64,000 nt of DNA from Paenibacillus cellulositrophicus (GTDB lineage Bacteria > Bacillota > Bacilli > Paenibacillales > Paenibacillaceae): assembly GCF_009363095.1 (NCBI RefSeq), contig NZ_CP045295.1, forward strand, positions 2,728,001 through 2,792,000, in the 5' to 3' direction. The notes beneath the pieces were generated by a model. That model had not been told where the DNA came from and did not search any database. It saw only the letters and a program-made list of their open reading frames with translations. Below, piece after piece: positions 17,046 to 26,432 of this stretch; the first letter of the stretch is position 1; the number at the start of each line of letters is the position of its first letter. Position numbers and translations under genes: made by a program.

Positions 17046-17906
17046 CTATCCTTTGATTCCGCCGATCATGGTGCCTTGTACGAAATATTTTTGAATGAAC
17101 GGATACACGCATAGTATCGGTACTGTGGCAATCGTAATCATGGCGTATTTCAGCGTCTCTATATAGTCCGTGTTGCCTTCGCCCTGCACATTCGAGCCGG
17201 CGATAATAATGTTGCGCAGCATGATTTGCAAGGGGTACATGCTCCGATCGTTCAAATAGATCAGCGCATCGAAGAACGAGTTCCATTGATTAACGGCGGT
17301 GAACAGACCAATGGAGACGAGTACCGGAAGCGAAAGCGGAAGTACAATTCGCAGGAACACCTGCATCGTGCCACAGCCATCAATGGTGGCGGCATCTTCA
17401 AGCTCTTCCGGCAATCCTTCGAAAAAGGTGCGCATGATGAACAGATACCAAGTGCTGACTAGCGACGGCAGCACGATCGCCCACATCGTATCAAGCAGTC
17501 CCAGTTTCTGTACAACAAGGAAGGTCGGGATCATCCCTCCTCCGAACATCAGCGTGAAGGCCGCCAGGAACAGGATCAGCGGACGGCCAGGGAGCCCTTT
17601 TTTGGCAAGCGGATAAGCCATGGCAGATGTAACAGCGAGCGATAAGAAGGTTTGAACGGCGGTATAGCGAATCGTGTTCCAATAGCTGATCCATAGATCC
17701 GGATTGCTAAGGAGCCGTTCATAAGCAATCAAGTTGATCGCTTTGGGCCAGAGAACGACCTGCCCGCTCATGACCATGGCGTTATCACTGATGGAAGCGG
17801 AAAACACATATACGAGTGGATAGACCATGACGATAATGAGGATGGACATGAGGAAGATATTTACAGCGTCAAATAACTTCGAGCCGAAGCTTTCCTTGAT
17901 TTTCAT
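17046..17906 (-). CDS. carbohydrate ABC transporter permease (LplC/YtcP type)
   Basis: 286 residues with six predicted membrane segments. The EAA loop, the site that contacts the ATPase, reads EELEDAATIDGCGTMQVFLRIVLPL, a good match to the EAA-x3-G signature. The C-terminus PFIQKYFVQGTMIGGIKG is typical of MalG/LplC-like permeases. The start at ATG 17906 is set by AAGGAGG. It follows the partner permease by 13 bases and precedes the binding protein. The ATPase is not encoded here; such systems often share a MsmX-like ATPase elsewhere in the genome. Confidence 0.93.
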   Translation of the reverse strand: MKIKESFGSKLFDAVNIFLMSILIIVMVYPLVYVFSASISDNAMVMSGQVVLWPKAINLIAYERLLSNPDLWISYWNTIRYTAVQTFLSLAVTSAMAYPLAKKGLPGRPLILFLAAFTLMFGGGMIPTFLVVQKLGLLDTMWAIVLPSLVSTWYLFIMRTFFEGLPEELEDAATIDGCGTMQVFLRIVLPLSLPVLVSIGLFTAVNQWNSFFDALIYLNDRSMYPLQIMLRNIIIAGSNVQGEGNTDYIETLKYAMITIATVPILCVYPFIQKYFVQGTMIGGIKG

Positions 17907-17919
17907 TTCTCGGCCTCCT

Positions 17920-18891
17920 TCACCAGAGACTAGTGTCCGAAAATTTCTTGACGACACGGTTCGCTGAAACGACTAGCACGAATCCGATAACCGACTGGAA
18001 CAAACCGACAGCCGTAGCGAAGCTGAAATCGGCGGATAGGATGCCGCGGCGATAAATGTATGTGTTGAGGACATCCGCGGTTTCATAGGTCATCGGATTG
18101 TACAGCAAAATAATTTTTTGGAAGCCGGTTTCCATAAAGTGGCTAAGCGTCAGGACAAACAGGACGATCATTACCGGAATCATGCCGATAAAGGTCACAT
18201 GACGCATTTGTTGAAACCGATTGGCGCCATCGATTTTTGCAGCCTCATACAACGTCGGATCGACGCCGGCAATAGCCGCCAAGTACAAGATTGTGCCCCA
18301 GCCGATCGTCTGCCAAATTTCCGAGCCTACGTAGATCGTACGGAACCAACCTGGCTCGCCGAGAAACATAATTCGCCCGAAGCCGAGCCAGTCGAGTATA
18401 TGATTGACGATTCCGGTCTGCTGCGACAAAAAGGTAACCATAATGCCGGCGATCACGACGGTAGATAAAAAGTGAGGCATGTAGCTGACGCTCTGCACGA
18501 ACCATTTGAACTTCCGGCTTCGGATTTCATGGAACAGCAAGGCAAGGATGATTGGTGCCGGAAAACGAAATATCAGGTCGTATACATTGAGCATGATCGT
18601 ATTCCGGACCAGCTTCCAGGCATCCGGCGTGTTGAGGAAAAAATCAATGAAATGCTGCAGGCCGACAAACTTGCTGCCCATGATACCACGGCCGATCGAG
18701 AAATTCTGAAACGCGATGATCACCCCGTACATCGGTGCGTACTTGAAGAGGATGTAATACAGGATGCCGGGCAGCATCAGCAAATATAACGTTTTGTATT
18801 TCTTCAGCTTGAATCGGAGAGAAGTGCCCTTTCCACTTTGATCTCGGGCTGGTATTTGTGCGTTCGCGGCGTCGCTTCGATCCAATGACAA
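17920..18891 (-). CDS. carbohydrate ABC transporter permease (LplB type)
   Basis: 323 residues with six membrane segments. It starts with a cytosolic tail and then YLLMLPGILYYILFKYAPMYG, a hallmark of the LplB/YteP group. The EAA loop reads YEAAKIDGANRFQQMRHVTF. The C-terminus ends FSDTSLW. A TTG start at 18891 is chosen because AAAGGAGGTG lies just upstream. The frame stays open to 19176, but that extension is Cys/His-rich and has no ribosome site. It is the first gene of the transporter operon, directly downstream of the AraC-type regulator gene. Confidence 0.9.
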   Translation of the reverse strand: MSLDRSDAANAQIPARDQSGKGTSLRFKLKKYKTLYLLMLPGILYYILFKYAPMYGVIIAFQNFSIGRGIMGSKFVGLQHFIDFFLNTPDAWKLVRNTIMLNVYDLIFRFPAPIILALLFHEIRSRKFKWFVQSVSYMPHFLSTVVIAGIMVTFLSQQTGIVNHILDWLGFGRIMFLGEPGWFRTIYVGSEIWQTIGWGTILYLAAIAGVDPTLYEAAKIDGANRFQQMRHVTFIGMIPVMIVLFVLTLSHFMETGFQKIILLYNPMTYETADVLNTYIYRRGILSADFSFATAVGLFQSVIGFVLVVSANRVVKKFSDTSLW

Positions 18892-19072
18892 CGGTTTCAC
18901 CTCCTTTGGCAGGCGTTTGAACGCCAACCGAATCTTTGCTCTGACTATATGTGGTGGCACTCCGCGGGTAAAGCACCATGTTTTCGGGATGTCTCCATTT
19001 TTACAAACCGCATGACAATGCCACTCGCATGATAAGCAGGTGAAAAAAATGAGACTTCGAAAAAAAGAAGAC

Positions 19073-21394
19073 TCATGATTGATGGATCGTGCGATATTTA
19101 GCTGGGGTAATTCCTTCGTAACGACGAAAATTACGGATGAATGAATTCCTTCCCCAATAGCCAACTTGTCCGGCAATATCGTCGATCTTCATATCCGTTT
19201 CGAGCAAAAATTGCTTCGCTTTGGAAATCCTGTACTTGGCGATGTATTCCACATATTTCTCACCTACCTCTTCCTTGAACATGCGGCTGAAATGCCCGGC
19301 GGACATGTTCATTTGCTCCGCGAAATGCTCAATGGAGAGCTCTTCGTTATAATGGGCCCGAATATAGTCCAAAATTTCGGCAAACTGTTGTTTACGATCC
19401 GGCACTTCGATTTTCCGGAACAATACGCCGTGTATTTCCCGAAATGTTTGCCTCATTTCTTCCCAGGTTACACAGCGGTTGATGGAGGCAAACAACTCGG
19501 AATAGACCGAGATGTCAAAATCGTTTTGCTCACTTTCGATGGCCCTGGCCCAAGTATTCAGCACATCGGTGCCCAAGTTCTTCATCTGATCTGCGTTCGC
19601 ATTGCTTCGCATTCCTGCGTCCAGCAAGTCGAACACGGACTGAAGCAAGTTTTTGTAATCTCCAGCTTTGTACCTATTGAAGATCCGGTTCACTTCTTGG
19701 GAAGACAAGAAACTGTCTCCTGACGATCGCTCCTTCCATACCCTTTGTTCGCTGCAAATCTCGGCACCAGGGTGCAAACTCTTATAATGGAGCATCGAAA
19801 GCGCATGGTTGTAAGACTGATGGAGGGCGGCGACGGAATGGACCGTTTCCCCGATTCCAATGGAAGCCTTGTAATAAGGATGCTCCAGGAGCAGCTTTAT
19901 AACATTCGCTGTTTCCTTGGGGGCACAAAGACCATTCTCTTCGTGATGCAATACGCAGGACAATTGTTCGGAACGTGTTTGACATACCCAAATCATCGCC
20001 GGGGACAGCTTGCGAATCTTCTCCTTCAGCTCGGCCAGCATAAATGATTTGGACGTTTCAGACAGCTGTTCCGCGAATGGCGAATAGTATTGGATATCAA
20101 TGCAGAGGACGGTTGCGGCTGATACCGGCTTGTACGGGAAGTCAATTTCTTTTGCGTAATATTCGATCGATAGGCTGTCGCGGTATTCACCAAACAACAC
20201 TCGAACAATAAATTGCTCCTGGACGATCGGGAACATGCCGTTTACGGTCTGTGTCAGCTCTTTGTTCTTAGAGATTAGCAAATGCGAAAACCGTTTTATC
20301 GTATCGAACTCGTTGCCGCTGTGGGAGCCGGGTGCGTCGTCCAGATGCGGATGCTGCGATTCCAGCCCCGTTTTAATTTCGCGAATCGGATTGTACAACC
20401 TCCGGCTCAAATCATAAGAAACCAAGCCGCCTACGATGATAAACATGCCAAGCAGTACGAACGTCATCGTGCGGATCGTGCTTGCCGGCTTCATTAGGGT
20501 GGGCAGATCGATCATGCTTACGTAATACCAAGTATCGTTGAACCGGGATTGGGTAAATGACAGCGCTTTCTTATTTTGATTTAAAAATAAAGTCTGCTCC
20601 GGATTCATACGAATCATCGCTGCAAATGAATCAGGCTGTAGCTCGGACGATCCGTTCGAGATCAGGACGGAGCCGGACGAGTTGACCAGCATCGTATCCG
20701 TTACCCACTTCTCCTGAATGCCCAATCGCTCGCGAAGCTTATCTAGATCAAGATTCACGACCAAATAGACTTCTGGATTGCTATTGTTGAAAGGATAGCT
20801 CATCAGCATGGCGGTATTCGAGTGGGTTGAGACAATGTCCCGAGTGAACGGCGGCCTTTCAAATACGGTATGCGGTTTTGTAAAAACCATCGATTTCTTG
20901 CCAGTAAAATTGGCAAAGTAGGATGGCATATCCGTATCTTTAATCAGATACTGTTCCCGGAAATACTCGTCTTTGTTGTTGTATGTATTGCCGTCGATGA
21001 CAAGATCTTCGCTCGCAAAGTACAGGAACGATTTGTACACCAGATCTTCCGAATCCAGTTTATTCATTTGTTGCATGAGCGAGTGAATCCATTCATAGTG
21101 CTGCGTGAGGTCGGCCGGATCGCCGGAAGTTCCGGGAAAGTTCTTGAGGCTTGCAGTTGACAGCATGTTCACCATATCGCGTTCGAGAGAGGCGAAGGTG
21201 TCATCGGTTTGCTCCGAGAAATGCTGCATGATGGTATTGTTCAATCTTTCCGCATCATGCTCAATCAACCGGACAACAAAAAAATTGGTCAGTACGGCGG
21301 CTACGATGACTGGGGTAAGAATCAGTGCGAAGTAGTTAGCGAATAACCGACAAAACAGCACTGTGCGATACGTTTGCCAGAAACGGTTCACCAT
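19073..21394 (-). CDS. membrane-anchored AraC-family regulator (Cache-HTH type)
   Basis: 773 residues. An N-terminal membrane segment (about 15-40) is followed by an extracellular sensor region of about 250 residues. A second membrane helix (TFVLLGMFIIVGGLVSYDL) lies near residue 300, then a cytosolic region. The C-terminal AraC DNA-binding domain has two helix-turn-helices: LSIEHFAEQMNMSAGHFSRMF and KIDDIAGQVGYWGRNSFIRNF, then GITPAKYR. Such proteins in Paenibacillus sit next to LplABC-type transporters and activate them, presumably on sensing the sugar outside. The start at ATG 21394 follows GGAGGG; an upstream ATG at 21418 lacks a ribosome site. Confidence 0.92.
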   Translation of the reverse strand: MVNRFWQTYRTVLFCRLFANYFALILTPVIVAAVLTNFFVVRLIEHDAERLNNTIMQHFSEQTDDTFASLERDMVNMLSTASLKNFPGTSGDPADLTQHYEWIHSLMQQMNKLDSEDLVYKSFLYFASEDLVIDGNTYNNKDEYFREQYLIKDTDMPSYFANFTGKKSMVFTKPHTVFERPPFTRDIVSTHSNTAMLMSYPFNNSNPEVYLVVNLDLDKLRERLGIQEKWVTDTMLVNSSGSVLISNGSSELQPDSFAAMIRMNPEQTLFLNQNKKALSFTQSRFNDTWYYVSMIDLPTLMKPASTIRTMTFVLLGMFIIVGGLVSYDLSRRLYNPIREIKTGLESQHPHLDDAPGSHSGNEFDTIKRFSHLLISKNKELTQTVNGMFPIVQEQFIVRVLFGEYRDSLSIEYYAKEIDFPYKPVSAATVLCIDIQYYSPFAEQLSETSKSFMLAELKEKIRKLSPAMIWVCQTRSEQLSCVLHHEENGLCAPKETANVIKLLLEHPYYKASIGIGETVHSVAALHQSYNHALSMLHYKSLHPGAEICSEQRVWKERSSGDSFLSSQEVNRIFNRYKAGDYKNLLQSVFDLLDAGMRSNANADQMKNLGTDVLNTWARAIESEQNDFDISVYSELFASINRCVTWEEMRQTFREIHGVLFRKIEVPDRKQQFAEILDYIRAHYNEELSIEHFAEQMNMSAGHFSRMFKEEVGEKYVEYIAKYRISKAKQFLLETDMKIDDIAGQVGYWGRNSFIRNFRRYEGITPAKYRTIHQS

Positions 21395-21571
21395 GACAAC
21401 CCTCCAATAAAATTTCATAAAAATAAATTAAATACAAAATATTATTTCACCCCTATCTTAAACTATTTTCACTAAATTTGTACTTGTTTACTTTGCAAAA
21501 TATCACCGCTTCTGCATGAAAGGCAGCCGGACCTCGCTTTTGGGTTACATGGCCATGAGTGCAACAAAAAA

Positions 21572-21595
21572 AGACTGGAACACTTGCCCCAGTCT
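21572..21595 (-). terminator. terminator after the ABC exporter operon
   Basis: Arms AGACTGG (21572-21578) and CCAGTCT (21589-21595), with seven T residues on the minus strand. It is about 120 bases beyond the last exporter gene. Confidence 0.75.
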
Positions 21596-21640
21596 ACGAT
21601 GGAATCAAGAAGTATGAAAGCTCCGGTAAATTCGATCCCG

Positions 21641-21709
21641 GAAACGTAAAATAAAAAGCCGCAGTTTATGCGACTTTCTTTTGTATTGATGTACCTGTCG
21701 TCCGACACT
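21641..21709 (-). repeat. second repeat family, copy II-b
   Basis: Plus strand: GAAACGTAAAATAAAAAGCC, hairpin GCCGCAGTTTATGCGACTT, then GATGTACCTGTCGTCCGACA. The end of this copy touches the stop codon of the exporter gene. It could act as a further weak terminator for that gene. Confidence 0.5.
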
Positions 21710-21712
21710 TAC

Positions 21713-23542
21713 TTATGCCCCAACGTAATACTGAGCCTGCGCATTCCAAAGCTCAGCGTATTTCCCGTCCCGGTCGGCTACTAGCTCGTCATGGGAGCCA
21801 CGTTGAATAAGCCGACCCTCGTGAAACACGGCGATGTCATGACAGAATCGGCAGGACGAGAGCCGGTGTGAGACGAAGATTGCCGTTTTACCGCCGATTA
21901 ATTCATTAAACCGGGAATAAATCTCGAACTCTGCGATCGGGTCCAGCGCGGCCGTAGGTTCGTCTAATATCACGAAAGGCGAGTTCTTGTACAGCGCCCT
22001 TGCGAGAGCTACCTTCTGCGCTTCGCCTCCTGAAATCTCCACGCCGTCGTCAGAGAAATCCTTATGCAGGTAAGTCTGAAGCCCTTCCGGCATGTTCTTG
22101 ACCTTTTCGCCAAGCCCCGCCAGGATAAGTGACTCCTCCGCCAATGCTGCGTCATAACTTTCGGATGCGGCAACGTTATGGCCAAGTGAGAACGAATACA
22201 GTTTAAAATCTTGAAACACAACGCTGAATACGCCCATATATGCCGAATAGTTGTACTCCCTAATATCGATGCCGTTTAACGTGACAACGCCCTCTGTAGG
22301 TTCATAAAGCCGGCATAGCAGCTTAATCATCGTCGTCTTGCCGCTGCCATTCAACCCCACGACGGCAAGCCGTTCGCCGATATTAAATTTCATGCTAAGG
22401 TTCTTGATGGCGTAATTGTCAGACCCAGGATACTTAAACGAGACGTCACGAAACTCAAATTCTAGTCCTTCTTGCGGAATTTGTCTGCTGCTAGCGCTAT
22501 TTTGCATGTCGTCCGGCAGGTCGAGATACTCGAACACGAGGCTGAGATAAGGGTTGTTTGTTATAAAATTGCCCAAAACAGAGACCAGCTTGGCCAACGC
22601 ACCTACAACGCCCGTAACCGCGCCGATATACTGCACCACGCTGCCTAAGGGATACATGCCATATAGCGCCCGCAGACCGATAAAGAGGTATACGCAGCCG
22701 CCTAGTACGGCATTCATAGCCGCCGCCAAAGCGTTGTTCTTTCCGATCAAGTTAAAAATGCGGTACCAGTACTCCGCTCCAACCGATTTATTGTAGTGAT
22801 CCTCGATCGCGGGAGCCTGTTTATAGAGTCGAATGTCCTTGGCTGCATTTTTTGCCTGCATATATTCGTTAAAAAAATGCACATAGGTGTTTGACTTCGG
22901 GTTATCCTCAAACACTTTCTTCTGAATTCTCTCCTCCCTCTTCTTGAGTAAATAAGTAAAGGGAATCATAGACAGAATGAGAAGAATCAGCAGACCGGTA
23001 GCATACGGTGATGTTATAAACGTCTGCTCATAGGAAGATGCGGACGTAAACATCCCGATAACTAGTATGATAGATAATACCAGTTCAAAAAGGGGCTGTA
23101 ATAGTTCCGGCAGACTGTAATGCAGGCGCAGAATGCCAAGTCCGTTTCCGTTCGTCTTCGCTTCAATATCCGCTAACCTTTCATTATTCATCGTATCTTC
23201 CACTTGATCGTAGTTCAGCTGCATATATCGATTGCCCAGGAAAAAGTAGAAACGCGCCCACAACGTACTGTTTAAGGTCGTTATCCGGCGGTTAACTGTG
23301 GCATTAATCGCGGAACCGGCAAACGCAAGCCCTACTGTAAGTGCGGCATACAGCGTAATGCGCCCGATGTCGCGCTCGCCGGCCAGCTCGTTTATGATCT
23401 GGGCAGATAGGAAGAGCACCATTAAGGGCTGAACTGCTTTAATAAAGGATGAGACGATGGTAAGCGGAATGTAGGTTGGCGTCAAGCGATTTACGATGCC
23501 GTATCCGCGGCGCAGGTTACGCCAAATGGAACGCTCCTTCAT
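21713..23542 (-). CDS. ABC exporter half-transporter (membrane plus ATPase domains)
   Basis: 609 residues. The N-terminal half is a six-helix exporter domain; the C-terminal nucleotide-binding domain spans about residues 350-590. It shows Walker A GLNGSGKTT, signature ISGGEAQK (LSGGQ variant with Ile and Ala), Walker B FVILDEPTAALD, and the switch His in FVSHR. It overlaps the upstream half-transporter gene by 26 bases, which suggests coupled translation and a heterodimer. The ABC type is used for peptides, lipids or drugs. No precursor peptide, protease or regulator was seen nearby. Confidence 0.93.
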   Translation of the reverse strand: MKERSIWRNLRRGYGIVNRLTPTYIPLTIVSSFIKAVQPLMVLFLSAQIINELAGERDIGRITLYAALTVGLAFAGSAINATVNRRITTLNSTLWARFYFFLGNRYMQLNYDQVEDTMNNERLADIEAKTNGNGLGILRLHYSLPELLQPLFELVLSIILVIGMFTSASSYEQTFITSPYATGLLILLILSMIPFTYLLKKREERIQKKVFEDNPKSNTYVHFFNEYMQAKNAAKDIRLYKQAPAIEDHYNKSVGAEYWYRIFNLIGKNNALAAAMNAVLGGCVYLFIGLRALYGMYPLGSVVQYIGAVTGVVGALAKLVSVLGNFITNNPYLSLVFEYLDLPDDMQNSASSRQIPQEGLEFEFRDVSFKYPGSDNYAIKNLSMKFNIGERLAVVGLNGSGKTTMIKLLCRLYEPTEGVVTLNGIDIREYNYSAYMGVFSVVFQDFKLYSFSLGHNVAASESYDAALAEESLILAGLGEKVKNMPEGLQTYLHKDFSDDGVEISGGEAQKVALARALYKNSPFVILDEPTAALDPIAEFEIYSRFNELIGGKTAIFVSHRLSSCRFCHDIAVFHEGRLIQRGSHDELVADRDGKYAELWNAQAQYYVGA

Positions 23543-25364
23543 GATCGGTCACCTCCCCATCCTTATAGTAGTGAGACTGCACGTTAAACATCTCGGCATA
23601 TTTCCCGCCATATCTCATGAGCTCGTCGTGCGTGCCGCACTCGGCGATGCCGCCGCCGTCGATTAATAGAATCCTGTCACAGAAACGCGTGCTTGCCAGC
23701 CTATGGGAGATGTAGATCGATGTTCGCCCCTCAGTCAGTTCTGCGTATTGCTGGTAAATCTCGCTTTCAGCGATCGGGTCAAGCGCAGCCGTAGGTTCAT
23801 CCAAGATGATAACCGGCGCGTCTTTGTACAGCGCGCGCGCCAGCGCCAGCTTCTGCTTCTCGCCGCCCGAGAGTTCGATAGCGTCGGTGTGCACCCGACG
23901 TACAAGAAGCGTTGATTCCCCTTTCTCAAGCCCTCTTACCTTATCCATAAGTCCGGACATGACGAGGCATTTCTCTACCTTCTCGTAGTCTGTCTGATCC
24001 GGGGACTGCTGCGAGATATTGCCGGCAATATCACAACAGAAGAGATGAATATCCTGAAATACCGTTGAAAAAAGTGAAAAATATTCGTCTCTGTTATATC
24101 GTGTGATGTCGACGCCGCTAAGCGTAATCTCTCCGCATGTTGGCTTATAAAGTCCGCATAAAAGCTTAATAAGCGTCGTTTTGCCCGCTCCGTTCGCCCC
24201 GACAATGGCGATGCGCTCTCCCGGCTTGATCTCAAAATCGATACTGCAAAGGGTCGGTTCCTTTGCCTCCGGATAGGTATATCCAACGTTTCTTAATGTA
24301 ATCGTGGGAGGAAGAAGATCGCCGGAGGGCAGCGCATGGCCGGCGCCAGTATTTGAAAGATCGGGGACATCCAGATATTCTCGTATATCTGACAGCTCAC
24401 TTAAGGCACGGATCAGTTCGCTTGAGCTGGTCAGTATACCCGACAACCAGCCCGCAAACGCGCCGATGGCGGCAAATACGAGTACGAAGCTGCCCAATGT
24501 CATCTCGCCGTTTAGCAGCAAGTAAATTAGAAACGCGTACGAGGCACCATCACGAATCAGACTGAGCACTGCATCCGATAACTGAGCCCTCATATCGCCA
24601 GTCGCTACCTTTTTCTCTTTTTCGGTTGAGGAACCGAGTACATTTTGAAATATACCGCGGATTAAGCTGCTGAGGTCATATAGACGTACGTCTTTGCCGC
24701 CGGACGGTTCTTTCGATACCTTCTGGAGATACCAGAGTTTGCCTTGAAGCTTTGACCGCTCTTCTCGCGTGTCCCTCTCAACTTTTCGGGCGCGAGAGAG
24801 CGCAAGCCAATTGATCCCGGCCGAAATGGCTAGAAAGAGAATAATAAGGGGATGTACCGATACGATAACTGTTCCATATACAAGAAAACCCAAGACGTTC
24901 ATGAGAAACTGTGATAGGTTTCTCGGTATGTTGGAGGCGGGAGAGTGATTGCTTTGCATGGCACGCCACGCCTTTTCGCCCAGTTTTGCGTATCCGGGGC
25001 TTTCTAGCACCTCGTAGTCCATATTTAGATGCTTATGCATGATGGTTTGAAGGTGCTTCAATATGCTGATGGTACCTACAGATTCATTGGTGATAAGATC
25101 GGCGTAGCTTTTAGCGCTGTTTAGCACGGCCAGGAGAAGCGCCATGATGCCCACCGACAGTATAAACTCGCTTGGTGTGACTCCTGCAGTAATGTTGTCG
25201 ATGACAATTTTCGGCATATAGATGCTTACAAAAGGCACACCGACGCCAACAAGCACCGAGACGGCACAGCAAATCAACGTAAGCGGCCTCGCCCGCCAAT
25301 GCAACTGCATGGAGTACATGATGTTTGACCACGCGGAGTATGCAGCTTTTTTCTCTGTTGACAC
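23517..25364 (-). CDS. ABC exporter half-transporter (membrane plus ATPase domains), partner
   Basis: 615 residues, same domain order as its downstream partner. The ATPase domain has Walker A GANGAGKTT, a clean signature LSGGEKQK, Walker B VIILDEPTAALD and YISHR. The start is GTG 25364 after AAGGAGG. The asymmetric signature motifs of the pair (LSGGE here, ISGGE in the other) suggest one canonical and one less canonical ATP site, as in many heterodimeric exporters; this is an inference. Substrate unknown. Confidence 0.93.
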   Translation of the reverse strand: MSTEKKAAYSAWSNIMYSMQLHWRARPLTLICCAVSVLVGVGVPFVSIYMPKIVIDNITAGVTPSEFILSVGIMALLLAVLNSAKSYADLITNESVGTISILKHLQTIMHKHLNMDYEVLESPGYAKLGEKAWRAMQSNHSPASNIPRNLSQFLMNVLGFLVYGTVIVSVHPLIILFLAISAGINWLALSRARKVERDTREERSKLQGKLWYLQKVSKEPSGGKDVRLYDLSSLIRGIFQNVLGSSTEKEKKVATGDMRAQLSDAVLSLIRDGASYAFLIYLLLNGEMTLGSFVLVFAAIGAFAGWLSGILTSSSELIRALSELSDIREYLDVPDLSNTGAGHALPSGDLLPPTITLRNVGYTYPEAKEPTLCSIDFEIKPGERIAIVGANGAGKTTLIKLLCGLYKPTCGEITLSGVDITRYNRDEYFSLFSTVFQDIHLFCCDIAGNISQQSPDQTDYEKVEKCLVMSGLMDKVRGLEKGESTLLVRRVHTDAIELSGGEKQKLALARALYKDAPVIILDEPTAALDPIAESEIYQQYAELTEGRTSIYISHRLASTRFCDRILLIDGGGIAECGTHDELMRYGGKYAEMFNVQSHYYKDGEVTDHEGAFHLA

Positions 25365-25650
25365 TCTAAAACCTCCTTATCAAATATGGATGAAGCGTAC
25401 TGACGAAATGAGCATAGCATACCCGTGGATTTCAACCTATCAAGCAGTAGTTGAGTTTGGAGATTCAACTGTCGATAGAATGGACTATATGGTGCATAAC
25501 TCAAATTACACCCCAAAGTGACCAATTCTGAATAATTCGTGATGGAGTAAATTTCTCCTGCCGTTACTTCTACATGTTGAAGGCCAGGCGGCTGCTCGTC
25601 GGCAATTGGACCATGTTGTTATCATCCCGCCAATTACCGTATTAAGCAAA
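25365..25650. other. intergenic DNA upstream of the exporter operon
   Basis: This stretch presumably holds the exporter promoter on the minus strand. No operator, hairpin or gene with a ribosome site was recognised. Confidence 0.4.
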
Positions 25651-25740
25651 TCTGCCCGTTAATGGAGAAAAGACAGCTGATCCCAAGTAACCGGCTGCCT
25701 TCCAAATTCTTTATTGAGTTATCGTTTCCGGTTAGTTCAA
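25651..25740 (+). repeat. boundary repeat unit R9 (full unit)
   Basis: Left motif TCTGCCCGTTAATGG (25651-25665). An imperfect hairpin ACAGCTGATC...CCGGCTGCC follows, then CTTCCAAATTCTTTATTGAG and TTATCG and a right motif TTTCCGGTTAGTTCAA (25725-25740). The TAA stop of the GNAT gene (25732-25734 on the minus strand) is inside the right motif. Confidence 0.75.
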
Positions 25741-26235
25741 CCGTAAGACCATTAGATTTTCATCCAAATATTGATATCCATTCTTTAGGGCATTCTGCTC
25801 TGTTCCGTAAGTTACAAAACCGATAGTCTCATAAAGCAGCTTTGCCGCGTAATTATTTGAGATGACAGTGAGGTTAATTCGTTCAAGTCCCTCACAATGT
25901 TTCGCCTTATTAATCAATTCTTGAACCAAGGATTTACCGATTCCTTTTTCTCGAAATTCAGGCGTTACATACATAGCATAGATATTGCCCTTATGTACGA
26001 TTTTGGGGTTACTTTCCCTTACAAAGGTTACGATACCAATGAGCCCACCATTGATAAAGGCTCCTAAAGTAAATCGATGATCAGAAGCAATGAGATTACG
26101 TCGTAGCTGCTCAATGGGTTTATCTTTTTCAATTTCATACGTAGTCAAAAATGCCTCAGGATTTTCCTTCAGAGACTTTAATCTCAACTCACGATATATA
26201 TCAGCATCCTGTGAGTCCAATATACGAATCTCCAT
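25732..26235 (-). CDS. GNAT-family N-acetyltransferase
   Basis: 167 residues. It shows the acetyl-CoA site: strand IYAMYVTPEFREKGIGKSL with the P-loop Q/R-x-x-G-x-G/A variant REKGIG, followed by LTVISNNYAAKLLYETIGF, the typical motif B with NxxAxxLYExxGF. It transfers an acetyl group from acetyl-CoA to an amine or protein. The substrate is unknown. It is a single gene with repeat R9 at its 3' end supplying its stop codon. Confidence 0.9.
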   Translation of the reverse strand: MEIRILDSQDADIYRELRLKSLKENPEAFLTTYEIEKDKPIEQLRRNLIASDHRFTLGAFINGGLIGIVTFVRESNPKIVHKGNIYAMYVTPEFREKGIGKSLVQELINKAKHCEGLERINLTVISNNYAAKLLYETIGFVTYGTEQNALKNGYQYLDENLMVLRLN

Positions 26236-26432
26236 TTTTTCACCTCTATATTCTCACATTTGAAACCATATCCAACACCATTTCTGTGTTCCGCAATATT
26301 TTATCTACCTTTGGAGGATTAGGCAATAACGAACGAGTATTAGGCTACCCGATCAAGCTGCTGATCCAATAAAATGAGAAATGTAATCGCGACTCTCGAA
26401 AAGATCAAATCGGATAAGAAAGTAGGAGTGAA

